From the NCBI GenBank assembly GCA_013041835.1, contig JABDRH010000568.1, forward strand, positions 1-8,825: a stretch of DNA of 8,825 nt, written 5' to 3'. Position 1 is the first letter of the stretch; each line of letters opens with the position of its first letter. The notes below the pieces were generated by a model. It saw nothing but the letters and a program-made list of their open reading frames with translations. It searched no databases and was not told where the DNA came from. Shown piece by piece: positions 1 to 7,764 of this stretch. The position numbers and the translations under genes are program-made. The stretch is from Desulfatitalea sp. (GTDB taxonomy: Bacteria > Desulfobacterota > Desulfobacteria > Desulfobacterales > Desulfosarcinaceae).

Positions 1-2
1 AT

Positions 3-1262
3 ATCGATCCGGATGCGGATCCTGTCGCGGCGATGAATGCGATCGATAGTATGCTCACGAACGACTATCCCGGCTTAGAGACCTGCGTTACAACCTATCT
101 GAATCAGCGCTTTCGAGAAGTGACCACCGAGCAAGGAGGGGAAAATCTGGTCGTGCGCGTTTACGGTCGCTTTTATGATATTCTGGAAAAAAAGGCCAAG
201 GAGGTGATCCAAAACATCTCCAAGGTTGCCGGCGTGGTGGACCCGAAAATTGAACGCCCGGTCTTTGAACCCACTGTTGAAATTGAGGTTTTTATTCCCC
301 AGGCCGCTTCCCAGGGGATCAAGCCGGGTGATGTCCGGCGGGCCGCCGCGACAATGGTGGCCGGGATCACCGCCGGTAACCTGTTTGAAGAGCAAAAGAT
401 ATTCGATGTTGTTGTGTGGGGTAAGTCCGATAAACGCGACAGCATTGAAGACATCAAAAATATGCATATCGACACGCCCAGTGGCAAGCTGGTCCGCTTG
501 AAGGATGTTGCTGATGTGCGCCTCAAGCCGAACCCGCAAATCATCCCCCACGATGCCGTTTCCCGGTATGTAGACATTGTTACAGAGGTGGACGGCCGCT
601 CCCTGGGTGGGGTCACCAAGGATATCGATGAACGTCTCGCAAAGATGCGTTTTCCCATTGAACACCATGTGGAAGTTCTCGGCGAAGCCATGCAGCGAGA
701 AACGAACCACCGCATCTTCCTGGGGTTTATCATCGCCGCCTGGGTCGCCGTGTTTTTCCTGATCCAATCGCGTTTTTCCAGTTGGCGGCTCGCCAATCTG
801 CTCTTTCTCCTTTTGCCCGTGGCGCTCGCCGGATCGGTCCTGGCCGCTATCTTGCTGCCCCAGACCCCTTCGGTCCTTTCCCTTGCAGGCGCTCTGGTTA
901 TTGTCATCATCTCTTTGCGCGGCAGCATCCTGCTGTTAACCCGTTACCAGCACCTTGAGCATGAGGAGGGAATAAGCTTTGGGCCTGACCTGATACTGCT
1001 GGGATCGGAACAGCGCTTTGCACCGATCCTGTTAAGCACCCTTGGCATTTCGTTGGTGATGATGCCCCTGTTCCTATCCGGTACCATCTCGGGACTGGAG
1101 ATTACGGCACCCCTGACCGCCATTATCTTCGGTGGCCTTATAGCCGCCGCGCTGCTGAACCTGTTCATTCTACCGGTACTGTACTTGCGGTTCGCAGAGA
1201 ATACCAAACCTGAGGATCTAGGTCTTGAAAGCCATGTGGCGCCAAAACACAACTTTGTATAA
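3..1262 (+). CDS. RND efflux pump inner-membrane subunit, HME (CusA/CzcA-like) family, C-terminal part (5' end outside window)
   Basis: The frame is open from the first bases (ATC at 3), so the ATG at 33 is internal and the gene starts upstream. The visible 419 residues match the C-terminal part of the complete RND protein encoded at 1817-4963, so roughly 600 or more residues are missing. The visible part starts in the periplasmic porter domain, including [13 protein letters not shown] (from about 315), which is identical in both proteins. Five hydrophobic segments follow, fitting TM8-TM12, and it ends in a short hydrophilic tail. RND pumps are trimeric proton antiporters working with a periplasmic adaptor and an outer-membrane channel. 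Oddity: the TM10 motif reads SLRGSILLLTRY, where the neighbour has [12 protein letters not shown], so N, D and H are replaced. The start of TM11 also differs (APILLSTLG against TPILMTATT). It may be a non-equivalent partner subunit. The substrate cannot be told. Family assignment is firm. Confidence 0.93.
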   Translation: MDPDADPVAAMNAIDSMLTNDYPGLETCVTTYLNQRFREVTTEQGGENLVVRVYGRFYDILEKKAKEVIQNISKVAGVVDPKIERPVFEPTVEIEVFIPQAASQGIKPGDVRRAAATMVAGITAGNLFEEQKIFDVVVWGKSDKRDSIEDIKNMHIDTPSGKLVRLKDVADVRLKPNPQIIPHDAVSRYVDIVTEVDGRSLGGVTKDIDERLAKMRFPIEHHVEVLGEAMQRETNHRIFLGFIIAAWVAVFFLIQSRFSSWRLANLLFLLLPVALAGSVLAAILLPQTPSVLSLAGALVIVIISLRGSILLLTRYQHLEHEEGISFGPDLILLGSEQRFAPILLSTLGISLVMMPLFLSGTISGLEITAPLTAIIFGGLIAAALLNLFILPVLYLRFAENTKPEDLGLESHVAPKHNFV

Positions 1263-1284
1263 CTGTTCGTTATTACACATTAAT

Positions 1285-1289
1285 GGAGG
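1285..1289 (+). promoter_or_regulatory. Shine-Dalgarno of the mini-adaptor lipoprotein
   Basis: GGAGG lies 6 nt before the ATG at 1296. It supports that start and independent translation of this small gene, 33 nt after the preceding RND gene. No terminator or promoter is evident in the gap. Confidence 0.75.
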
Positions 1290-1295
1290 TTTCCA

Positions 1296-1772
1296 ATGAA
1301 ACAAGGATATAAACTCATCTTACTGCTCTTGTTGGCAGCAAGTTTTATTTTGACAGGATGTCGTACAGCCAAACAAGAAGATGCCGAGCATGACGAAGGC
1401 CCGGCCCAGATGAAGGCCTTGCCCTTTGACGGGGCCTTTAATCCCGAAGGCGGCCGCGCGGCCAAAGGGATCACCCTGACAGCGTTAGCTGCGCAACGCA
1501 TCGGTATAAAGACAGGCAAAATCAATGAAATCCGGAACGGGAATGGCCCCACCCGCAAGGCGGTTCCCTATGCGGCAGTGCTTTATGATCCGCATGGTAA
1601 GACTTGGGTGTACACCATCCGCCAGCCGCTGACCTACCTTCGCGAGCCGGTGGCCGTCGAGGTCATTGAAGATGAAGTAGCCATTCTTTCCAATGGGCCT
1701 GAAGCCGGAACAACCATCGCCGCCGTCGGCATCGCCATGCTTTACGGCGTTGAGCACGGTATCGGTCAGTAG
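1296..1772 (+). CDS. Small lipoprotein resembling the membrane-proximal domain of RND periplasmic adaptors (mini-adaptor)
   Basis: The 158-residue product begins with a lipoprotein signal: K at 2 and 6, a hydrophobic run at about 7-19, and lipobox LTGC with Cys22. The residue after Cys is Arg, so outer-membrane sorting is expected. A polar linker (23-57) leads to GITLTALAAQRIGIKT (58-73), which resembles the strand preceding the hairpin in CusB/CzcB-type adaptors. Then VPYAAVLYDPHGKTWVY (90-106) to LYGVEHGIGQ (149-158) resembles the C-terminal membrane-proximal domain of the same adaptors. The usual lipoyl and alpha-hairpin domains, some 200 residues, are absent, and the two adaptor-like pieces are joined by a short linker. 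I see no frameshift remnants, so this looks like a designed short form rather than a pseudogene. Lying between two RND genes, it probably binds one or both pumps. The role as an accessory adaptor is inferred; a regulator or substrate chaperone is possible. Confidence 0.8.
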   Translation: MKQGYKLILLLLLAASFILTGCRTAKQEDAEHDEGPAQMKALPFDGAFNPEGGRAAKGITLTALAAQRIGIKTGKINEIRNGNGPTRKAVPYAAVLYDPHGKTWVYTIRQPLTYLREPVAVEVIEDEVAILSNGPEAGTTIAAVGIAMLYGVEHGIGQ

Positions 1773-1801
1773 TCGGGCCGATCGTTCACCCAACATGAAA
1801 T

Positions 1802-1807
1802 AAGGAG
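1802..1807 (+). promoter_or_regulatory. Shine-Dalgarno that decides the start of the second RND gene
   Basis: AAGGAG ends directly before an ATG at 1808 but lies 9 nt before a second in-frame ATG at 1817. Only the latter has workable spacing. The protein from 1817 starts [13 protein letters not shown], like the short N-terminal cytoplasmic leader of RND pumps before TM1. Confidence 0.75.
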
Positions 1808-1816
1808 ATGAAGCTT

Positions 1817-4800
1817 ATGATATCCTGGATTATCGGAAAAAGCTTAAAACTGAGATTCCTTGTCATTTTCGGGGCAGCCATGCTGGTCATGTTCGGAATG
1901 CTCAAATTCCGGGATATGCCGATTGACGTTTACCCCGAATTCGCCCCGCCTCGGGTGGAAGTGCAAACCCTGGCCTTGGGGCTGTCCGCGGCGGATGTCG
2001 AGGCATTGGTGACCGTTCCCATAGAAGAGGCTTTAAATGGCGTGGAGGGGCTTGATATTCTGCGTTCCCGCTCCATACCCGATCTGTCTTCTGTTCTGCT
2101 AATTTTCAAACCCGGCGTGGATCTTATGAAAGCGCGGCTGCTGGTGCAGGAGCGTGTCCGCGAGGCCACCTCGGTACTGCCGATATGGGCCAGTGCACCC
2201 TTTATGATACAACCCCTTTCCTCCACCAGCCGGGTGATGAAGATCGGCATATCCGTCAAGGATAAATCCACCCAGAAGTTAATCGACACCGCCTTGACAG
2301 CCTACTGGAGCATAAGGCCCCGGCTGATGCGGGTTCCCGGAGTTGCCAATGTGGCCATCTGGGGGGACCGCTGGAACGTATTGCAGGTGCAAGCCGATCC
2401 CGTGCGGATGAACGAAAAGGGCGTTTCACTGCTCAGTATTATGGGGGCCGCGGCTGATGCGCTGGATGTCGGCATGCTCAAGTTCTCCAACGGCCATGAA
2501 ATCGGCACCGGCGGATTTATCGATACAGCAGACCAACGTTACGGTATCCGCCACATTCTACCCTATCTGGAGCCAGAGCAATTGGCTCAGATGCCCGTTG
2601 ACGTACTGCCAGGCCATGAGCCCGTCATGCTTGGAGACGTATCCAATGTCGTACGGGACACCCAACCCCATCTAAATGGTGACGCAATTATTAACGATGG
2701 TATCGGCCTGATGATGATTGTCGAGAAACTGCCCTGGGGCAATACCCTGGATGTCACCCGGGGGGTTGAAGAGGCGCTGGCCAAGATGGCCCCCGGCCTG
2801 CCGGGGATTGAAATCGATACGCAGATCTTCCGTCCGGCGACCTTCATTCAGGACTCCATCGATAATATTACCCGTTCGTTGTTTTTTGGCTGTATTCTGG
2901 TCATCATCGTTCTGTTTGCTTTTCTCTACGAGTGGCGGGTGGCGTTGATCAGTTGCGTGGCGATTCCGCTGTCTCTGATTACCGGGGCGCTGGTATTATA
3001 TTTCCGCGGGGCCTCCATTAACACGATGGTTCTGGCTGGTTTCATCATCGCCCTGGGGGCGGTGGTGGACGATGCGATCGTCGACATCGAAAACATCGTC
3101 CGTCGGTTGCGCCAGCATCGCCGGGAAGGCATCAAGAAGCCGGTTGCAAGAATCATATTGGAGGCCTCGCTGGAGGTTCGGGGCGCTATCATCTATTCCA
3201 CCCTGATCGAAATCGCCGCCTTGGTGCCGGTCTTTTTCATGGGGGGGTTGACGGGCTCCTTTTTCAAACCCCTGGCCCTTTCCTATTGCCTGGCCATAGC
3301 CGCCTCGACGCTGACAGCGCTTACCGTTACACCTGCCATGGCGCTGCTGTTGGTGGCAAGGGGGCCGCTCCATCGCCGTGAGTCCCCTATTTCCTTGTGG
3401 CTAAGGCAAGGGTACAAAAAACTGTTGGCCCCCATCATACGGCGTCCTGCCTCGGCCTATGCCGTTGTCGGCATGGTCATGGCAGCGGGATTGTCCGTTG
3501 CCCCTTTCCTCGGTGAGGAGCTGTTTCCCGCTTTCAAAGAACGGGACTTTTTGATGCACTGGGTGGCCAAACCAGGCACCTCACACCCGGAAATGCTTCG
3601 AATTTGTAAGCTGGGGGGTAAGGAATTGCTTTCCATCCCGGGCGTGCGCAACTTCGGCGCCCATATCGGGCAGGGCACCTTGGCTGACGAACCGGTAGGC
3701 ATAAACTTTGCTGAAAACTGGATCAGTCTCGACAAATCCGTTGATTACGACAAGACCGTGGCAAAGGTTAAAGAAGTCGTGGATGGATACCCGGGTTTAT
3801 ATCGAGATGTGCAGACGTATCTCAAGGAACGGACCAAAGAGGTGCTTTCCGGTACCAGTGATGCCCTGGTTGTGCGCATTTTCGGCAATGATCTGGCCGT
3901 TATGCGTAGAAAAGCGGAGGAAGTAAAAACCATTATGTCCGGGATTGATGGCATAATCGAAGAGCACATAGATCTTCAGATCGATATTCCCCAGCTCCAG
4001 GTGAAGGTGGATCTTGCGGCAGCATCGCACTACGGCATCAAGCCCGGAGACGTAAGGCGGGCGGCGGCGACCTTCATCGCCAGCGAAGAAGCCGGGGATA
4101 TTTGGAAAGATGGCAAGAATATCGAAGTGCATGTGTGGAGCACGCCGGAGAATCGGAACAGCATTGAAAGCGTGAGTACCCTGCTCCTGGATGCCAAAAA
4201 CGGCCAACGGGTGCAACTGCAGGACTTGGCCAGTGTCCAAATGCGGCCGTCTCCCAATGTATTGCTGCGTGAGAACAATTCACGCCGCATGGACATCGCG
4301 GGCAATGTATCCGGTCGAGACCTGGGCAGTGTTGCCCGAGAACTTGAACAACAGCTTAAAAAAGTAGAATTTCCACTGGGCTATCATGCAGAGCTGCTTG
4401 GTGAATTCCAGGAAAGGCAGCGTGCCCAGAAGCGGCTTTTTGTCGTGGCCTTGTTCTCGTTTTTCGCGATCTTGCTCATTCTTCACCGATCCATGAAAGG
4501 CGACTGGCGGCTGGCCTTTATGATCATGCTGCTCTTACCGGTGGCGATGGTGGGCGGACTTTTGGCCACCGCCACAAGCAGTGCCATCATATCCCTGGGT
4601 TCCCTGGTGGGTTTTCTTACTGTGCTGGGAGTCGCCGCTCGCAACGGTATTCTCATGATCGACCACTTCAAGCACCTTGAACGATATGAGGGAGAGGCCT
4701 TCGGTCCCGAGCTGGTGCTGCGCGGCGCGCAGGAACGGCTGACGCCGATTCTGATGACTGCCACGACCACGGCGATCGCCCTTGTGCCTCTTGTCGTCGC

Positions 4801-4963
4801 CGGAACTGTTCCCGGGCATGAAATCGAACATCCCATGGCAGTGGTTATCCTGGGCGGTTTGATGACCTCAAGCCTGCTGAATCTGTTTATCGTACCGTCG
4901 CTTTATCTGCGCTTTGGCAAAGGTGGCGGGGCCGAAGGGATTTGTGCTCCTGCAAGCGCATAG
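1817..4963 (+). CDS. RND efflux pump inner-membrane subunit, HME (CusA/CzcA-like) family, complete
   Basis: The product has 1048 residues from the preferred ATG (1051 from the ATG at 1808), the normal length for an HME-type RND proton antiporter. Using the 1817 start, TM1 is at about 12-30, followed by the family hallmark [19 protein letters not shown] (about 33-51), the first porter domain, and TM2-TM6 at about 355-515. TM4 carries [17 protein letters not shown], with acidic D418/D419 at the proton-relay position. The second porter domain includes [13 protein letters not shown], and TM8-TM12 start near 874, with TM10 motif [14 protein letters not shown]. The methionine triad of Cu/Ag pump CusA does not seem conserved: FLMHW keeps a Met near the first site, but the other two positions read INFAEN and VLSGTSD. 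The CusA TM10 Glu is an Arg here. A Cu/Ag role is therefore not supported, and the substrate is unknown. It probably forms a pump with the paralog ending at 1262 and the lipoprotein at 1296. No outer-membrane channel gene is visible. Confidence 0.96.
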   Translation: MISWIIGKSLKLRFLVIFGAAMLVMFGMLKFRDMPIDVYPEFAPPRVEVQTLALGLSAADVEALVTVPIEEALNGVEGLDILRSRSIPDLSSVLLIFKPGVDLMKARLLVQERVREATSVLPIWASAPFMIQPLSSTSRVMKIGISVKDKSTQKLIDTALTAYWSIRPRLMRVPGVANVAIWGDRWNVLQVQADPVRMNEKGVSLLSIMGAAADALDVGMLKFSNGHEIGTGGFIDTADQRYGIRHILPYLEPEQLAQMPVDVLPGHEPVMLGDVSNVVRDTQPHLNGDAIINDGIGLMMIVEKLPWGNTLDVTRGVEEALAKMAPGLPGIEIDTQIFRPATFIQDSIDNITRSLFFGCILVIIVLFAFLYEWRVALISCVAIPLSLITGALVLYFRGASINTMVLAGFIIALGAVVDDAIVDIENIVRRLRQHRREGIKKPVARIILEASLEVRGAIIYSTLIEIAALVPVFFMGGLTGSFFKPLALSYCLAIAASTLTALTVTPAMALLLVARGPLHRRESPISLWLRQGYKKLLAPIIRRPASAYAVVGMVMAAGLSVAPFLGEELFPAFKERDFLMHWVAKPGTSHPEMLRICKLGGKELLSIPGVRNFGAHIGQGTLADEPVGINFAENWISLDKSVDYDKTVAKVKEVVDGYPGLYRDVQTYLKERTKEVLSGTSDALVVRIFGNDLAVMRRKAEEVKTIMSGIDGIIEEHIDLQIDIPQLQVKVDLAAASHYGIKPGDVRRAAATFIASEEAGDIWKDGKNIEVHVWSTPENRNSIESVSTLLLDAKNGQRVQLQDLASVQMRPSPNVLLRENNSRRMDIAGNVSGRDLGSVARELEQQLKKVEFPLGYHAELLGEFQERQRAQKRLFVVALFSFFAILLILHRSMKGDWRLAFMIMLLLPVAMVGGLLATATSSAIISLGSLVGFLTVLGVAARNGILMIDHFKHLERYEGEAFGPELVLRGAQERLTPILMTATTTAIALVPLVVAGTVPGHEIEHPMAVVILGGLMTSSLLNLFIVPSLYLRFGKGGGAEGICAPASA

Positions 4964-4988
4964 AGAAGGGGATGGGTATTGAAGTTTG

Positions 4989-5015
4989 TTGACTCAGGTG
5001 AAATAGTATCATAAT
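4989..5015 (+). promoter_or_regulatory. Candidate sigma70-type promoter upstream of the second cassette
   Basis: TTGACT (4989-4994) resembles a -35 box, and CATAAT (5010-5015) matches the -10 consensus at five of six positions with a short 15-nt spacer. TAATCA at 5012 gives a 17-nt spacer but a weaker match. It lies in the only sizeable gap before the lipoprotein, adaptor and ABC genes, leaving a 5' UTR of about 110 nt. Spacing is not ideal and no activity can be shown. Confidence 0.35.
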
Positions 5016-5058
5016 CAAAAAAGGGTATATCCCACGCGGATAAACTCGCCAAACACCA

Positions 5059-5108
5059 TCAAGGCATGACACGCCGGGTGGGTTCTGCTTGAGGTGCCAT
5101 TGCCTTGA
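5059..5108 (+). repeat. Weak inverted repeat in the presumed 5' UTR
   Basis: TCAAGGCA (5059-5066) and TGCCTTGA (5101-5108) are perfect 8-nt complements 34 nt apart. An overlapping imperfect pair, CCCACGCGG (5031-5039) and CCGGGTGGG (5074-5082), matches at eight of nine positions. The two pairings could be alternatives. No U-run follows, so this is not a standard terminator for the upstream RND gene. Chance is a real possibility. Confidence 0.25.
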
Positions 5109-5133
5109 ATGAGGCTTAAGGAGATCGAATATC

Positions 5134-6021
5134 ATGCATCGCATTAACACCATGAGAAGATCGTTTGAAGCCGTCATCGTTATTGTGCTTGTTGGCGCAT
5201 GTAACGCAGGCGCTCAAGATCCGGGCAAACCCGGCAGCGAGGAATTCGGTTTGACGCCCAAGCAGCTCGTGCAATCCATTGAAAAGGTTGAGGCGTTCAT
5301 CTCCAGGTGCATGCGCGAACAGGGGTTTGACTACATCGCGGTTGACGCTGTTACAGTCCGCAAAGGAATGGGTGCCGATAAAAATATGCCCGGTATCGGC
5401 GAAGAAGAGTTCATCGGCAAGTACGGGTTCGGTGTGGCCACGCTTTACACGGGAAAACCGCTCCAGTTGGCCACCGGGTACAGCCCGGCCAGGGTAGGCC
5501 TTGGGAAACGAAACATCGATATTTATAAAAACCTGTCTACTGCTGATCAGGTGGCTTACAACCGCGCCCTGCTCGGCGTCAATACCGATGCGACCTTCGC
5601 AGTCGGATTGGAGACGGAGAATTTTTCACGCACCGGGGGTTGCACGCGTCAGGCCATCGAACAGGTTTTTAAAGCCGATCAATTGAAAGCCACCTATTAC
5701 AATCCCAAAGATGCCATGATTAATCAGGACCCGCGGATGAAAGCGGCATTGCGCAAATATGCGGCCGAGATGCGTGACGCCGGTTTTAACTACAATCATC
5801 CGGATGACGTCGAGCCGGACATCAGAGAGCGGCTGGCCGCCTTAACCAGCGGGGGAACCATCCTGGTGGAGAACATGTCACCGGAGCAATTGGCTGCCTT
5901 CAAACAGCTCCAGGCCTATGAGCAAAAGGTCGCCGTCAAGAGCTTTGAACTAGTGGAAGAACTTGTTGATCCCATGGAAGAAAAGATTGAGAAGGAAATG
6001 TACGCGCGCAAGGTCCAATGA
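5134..6021 (+). CDS. Secreted or lipidated protein of unrecognised function, first gene of the ABC exporter cassette
   Basis: The 295-residue product starts at the ATG at 5134, with AAGGAG at 5118-5123 (10-nt spacing). A second ATG at 5152 would give a shorter signal peptide. Residues 8-22 are basic then hydrophobic, ending LVGAC-N, which fits a lipobox with Cys23. Cleavage by signal peptidase I after AGA is an alternative. The mature part is mostly helical and charged. Its motif CMREQGFDY (59-67) recurs without Cys as EMRDAGFNY (212-220), which suggests an internal duplication. A GGC motif lies at 168-170, so C59 and C170 could pair. The C-terminus (about 249-290) is a charged helix. Its stop directly abuts the start of the next gene, so the two are probably translated together. 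From memory, similar lipoproteins with a CMxxxGF motif precede peptidoglycan-binding adaptors and ABC/FtsX exporters in actinobacteria. An accessory role in that exporter is inferred; no biochemical function can be assigned. Confidence 0.85.
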   Translation: MHRINTMRRSFEAVIVIVLVGACNAGAQDPGKPGSEEFGLTPKQLVQSIEKVEAFISRCMREQGFDYIAVDAVTVRKGMGADKNMPGIGEEEFIGKYGFGVATLYTGKPLQLATGYSPARVGLGKRNIDIYKNLSTADQVAYNRALLGVNTDATFAVGLETENFSRTGGCTRQAIEQVFKADQLKATYYNPKDAMINQDPRMKAALRKYAAEMRDAGFNYNHPDDVEPDIRERLAALTSGGTILVENMSPEQLAAFKQLQAYEQKVAVKSFELVEELVDPMEEKIEKEMYARKVQ

Positions 6022-7764
6022 GTGCAGACCAATCCTATGGCAACAAAAAGAACCACAGTCCTTATTTCCATCTTGGGGTTTGCCACTGTTCTTGCCGCCG
6101 GTGCCTGGCTGGTCAGTTCGCAGATCGAATCCCCTGCTGATGTGGCTGCACGCGCAGCGCCGCCGGTGCCGTCGCCCATTCTTGTGCCGGTGGAAAAGCG
6201 CGTTTTAAGTTCCACCATCGTGACACGCGGCACGGCCCGTTTTGGATTACCGCAACCGATTTCTATCGCGCCGTCCGCTTTGAAGGCGGGGGCAGGCCTG
6301 ATCGCCACCCTGCCTTTGCCCAAAATCCAATTGGAGCACGGTGCCCGGGTACTCACTGCTTCCGGACGCCCCCTGTTCATCCTTCAGGGCAACACGCCGG
6401 CGTTCCGGGATTTGGTTCCCGGGATATCGGGTGAAGATGTGCTTCAGTTGGAGCAGGCCGTAAAGAGACTCGGTTTTTCTCCAGGCCCCATCGATGGTGC
6501 TTACGACCTGCGGACCAGTGCTGCGGTGGCCAAATGGTACCAAACAGCGGGATGGGAGCCGTTCGGGCCGACGCCGGAGCAACGGGCCAAGGTCCAAACC
6601 CTTGAACAGGAATGGGGCGGCGCAAGCAAGGAGAAATTGGCCGCGGCCGGTGCGGCTGCAGTCGCGGTTTTGGCGGTTGCATCCGCACGCGCCAGGGCCG
6701 AGCACAACAATAAAGCGGCGGCAGCCGAGTTGGACGCCAGAAGGGCGGAGTGGCTGAGGCTGACAGGTGGACAGCAGCAGGGCCAAGCTTCGGCTCAGGC
6801 ATCGGCTAGCGCCATTGCCGAACTCAACAATAAAGCCGCGCAAGTCGAAGTGGCCAACCAGGTCGCTGCCCGGGCGTTCATTGTGCTGGACCCGCGGCAG
6901 CCGGAATCGGTTCGCAAGGCTGCCGACGCCAAACTCGACATGGCGCGCGCCGCTGCCCGCAAAACGCAATTGGAAGGCGAATTGGCCGTCCAGGCCGTGC
7001 AGCGTGAGGCCAAGCGGGCCGCCGAGCAATTGGAGTTGGCCCAGGCAGCGTTGACGTCCATTCGCCTGGAAGGCGAAAAAGATGTTCAGACCGCCACTGA
7101 CGCCTTGCAAGTCGCCCAACTGGACGCCAGGTTGACCGCTGATCGAGCCGAGCGGCTTGCTGAGAGCCTGAAAGTCGCCAGAAGCCGGATAGGCGTGCAG
7201 GTGCCGGCCGATGAAATCGTTTTCCTTCCGGCCCTGCCGGTGCTTGTTAAAGAGGTTACAGCGCGGGTCGGCGATCCGGCCAGAGGCCCGGTGATGTCTG
7301 TGACCGATAATCAATTGGCCATCGACGCCTCCCTTCCCCTCGATGCCGCCCAGTTGGTCAAACCGGGGATGTCGGTGGCCATTGACGAACAGGCGCTTGG
7401 CGTTAAAGCCGGTGGCGTGGTTGCCAGGGTTGCGGATACACCCGGCACGCATGGAGCGGATGGGTATCACATTTACTTTGAAGTTCGCGTCACGGAGACA
7501 TCGACCCGACTGGAAGGTTATTCTTTGCGCCTGACGATTCCCATTGAATCCTCGGACGGCGCCGTCACCGTGGTTCCGGTAAACGCCTTGTCGTTGTCCG
7601 CGGATGGTAAATCGCGTGTCCAAATCGAAAACAATGGTGCACTGACCTATATTACCGTCGCGCCCGGGATGTCGGCCGACGGATATGTGCAAGTGACACC
7701 GCTTGAGGGATCGCTTTCGCCAGGCCGGCTCGTTGTGGTCGGATACAACAACCCGGAAAATTGA
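6022..7764 (+). CDS. Periplasmic adaptor (HlyD/MacA-like) with a peptidoglycan-binding domain
   Basis: The 580-residue product starts at a GTG right after the previous TGA stop, with AAGGT at 6010-6014 as a plausible ribosome site. An ATG at 6037 is the alternative but lacks one. Domains in order: N-terminal membrane anchor or uncleaved signal (about 12-31); beta-rich segment (about 50-125); PG_binding_1-like domain (about 132-178) with DVLQLEQAVKRLGFSPG and IDGAYDLRTSAAVAKWY; long Ala-rich coiled coil (about 185-390), with a hydrophobic Ala/Val stretch at 207-222 and a Gly/Gln/Ser linker at 249-263; then VPADEIVFLPALPVLVKEV (394-412) and beta-barrel plus membrane-proximal domains to the end. 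Such adaptors bridge an inner-membrane exporter to the outer layers. The peptidoglycan-binding domain suggests anchoring to the wall. The following MacB-like gene is the likely partner. NNKAA occurs twice (229-233, 269-273), hinting at coiled-coil duplication. The C-terminus looks complete, and its stop codon borders the foldback element. The substrate is unknown. Confidence 0.9.
   Translation: MQTNPMATKRTTVLISILGFATVLAAGAWLVSSQIESPADVAARAAPPVPSPILVPVEKRVLSSTIVTRGTARFGLPQPISIAPSALKAGAGLIATLPLPKIQLEHGARVLTASGRPLFILQGNTPAFRDLVPGISGEDVLQLEQAVKRLGFSPGPIDGAYDLRTSAAVAKWYQTAGWEPFGPTPEQRAKVQTLEQEWGGASKEKLAAAGAAAVAVLAVASARARAEHNNKAAAAELDARRAEWLRLTGGQQQGQASAQASASAIAELNNKAAQVEVANQVAARAFIVLDPRQPESVRKAADAKLDMARAAARKTQLEGELAVQAVQREAKRAAEQLELAQAALTSIRLEGEKDVQTATDALQVAQLDARLTADRAERLAESLKVARSRIGVQVPADEIVFLPALPVLVKEVTARVGDPARGPVMSVTDNQLAIDASLPLDAAQLVKPGMSVAIDEQALGVKAGGVVARVADTPGTHGADGYHIYFEVRVTETSTRLEGYSLRLTIPIESSDGAVTVVPVNALSLSADGKSRVQIENNGALTYITVAPGMSADGYVQVTPLEGSLSPGRLVVVGYNNPEN

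Noticed and set aside
75..928. Two long minus-strand frames (75-767 and 173-928)
   Set aside because: Both lie opposite the RND gene, overlap each other, and show no family motif or ribosome site. The + strand protein aligns with the second RND pump along this whole stretch.
1296..1772. Pseudogene of a full-length RND adaptor
   Set aside because: The frame is intact from a strong ribosome site through lipobox to the adaptor C-terminus, with no frameshift or stop. Nothing nearby encodes leftover hairpin sequence.
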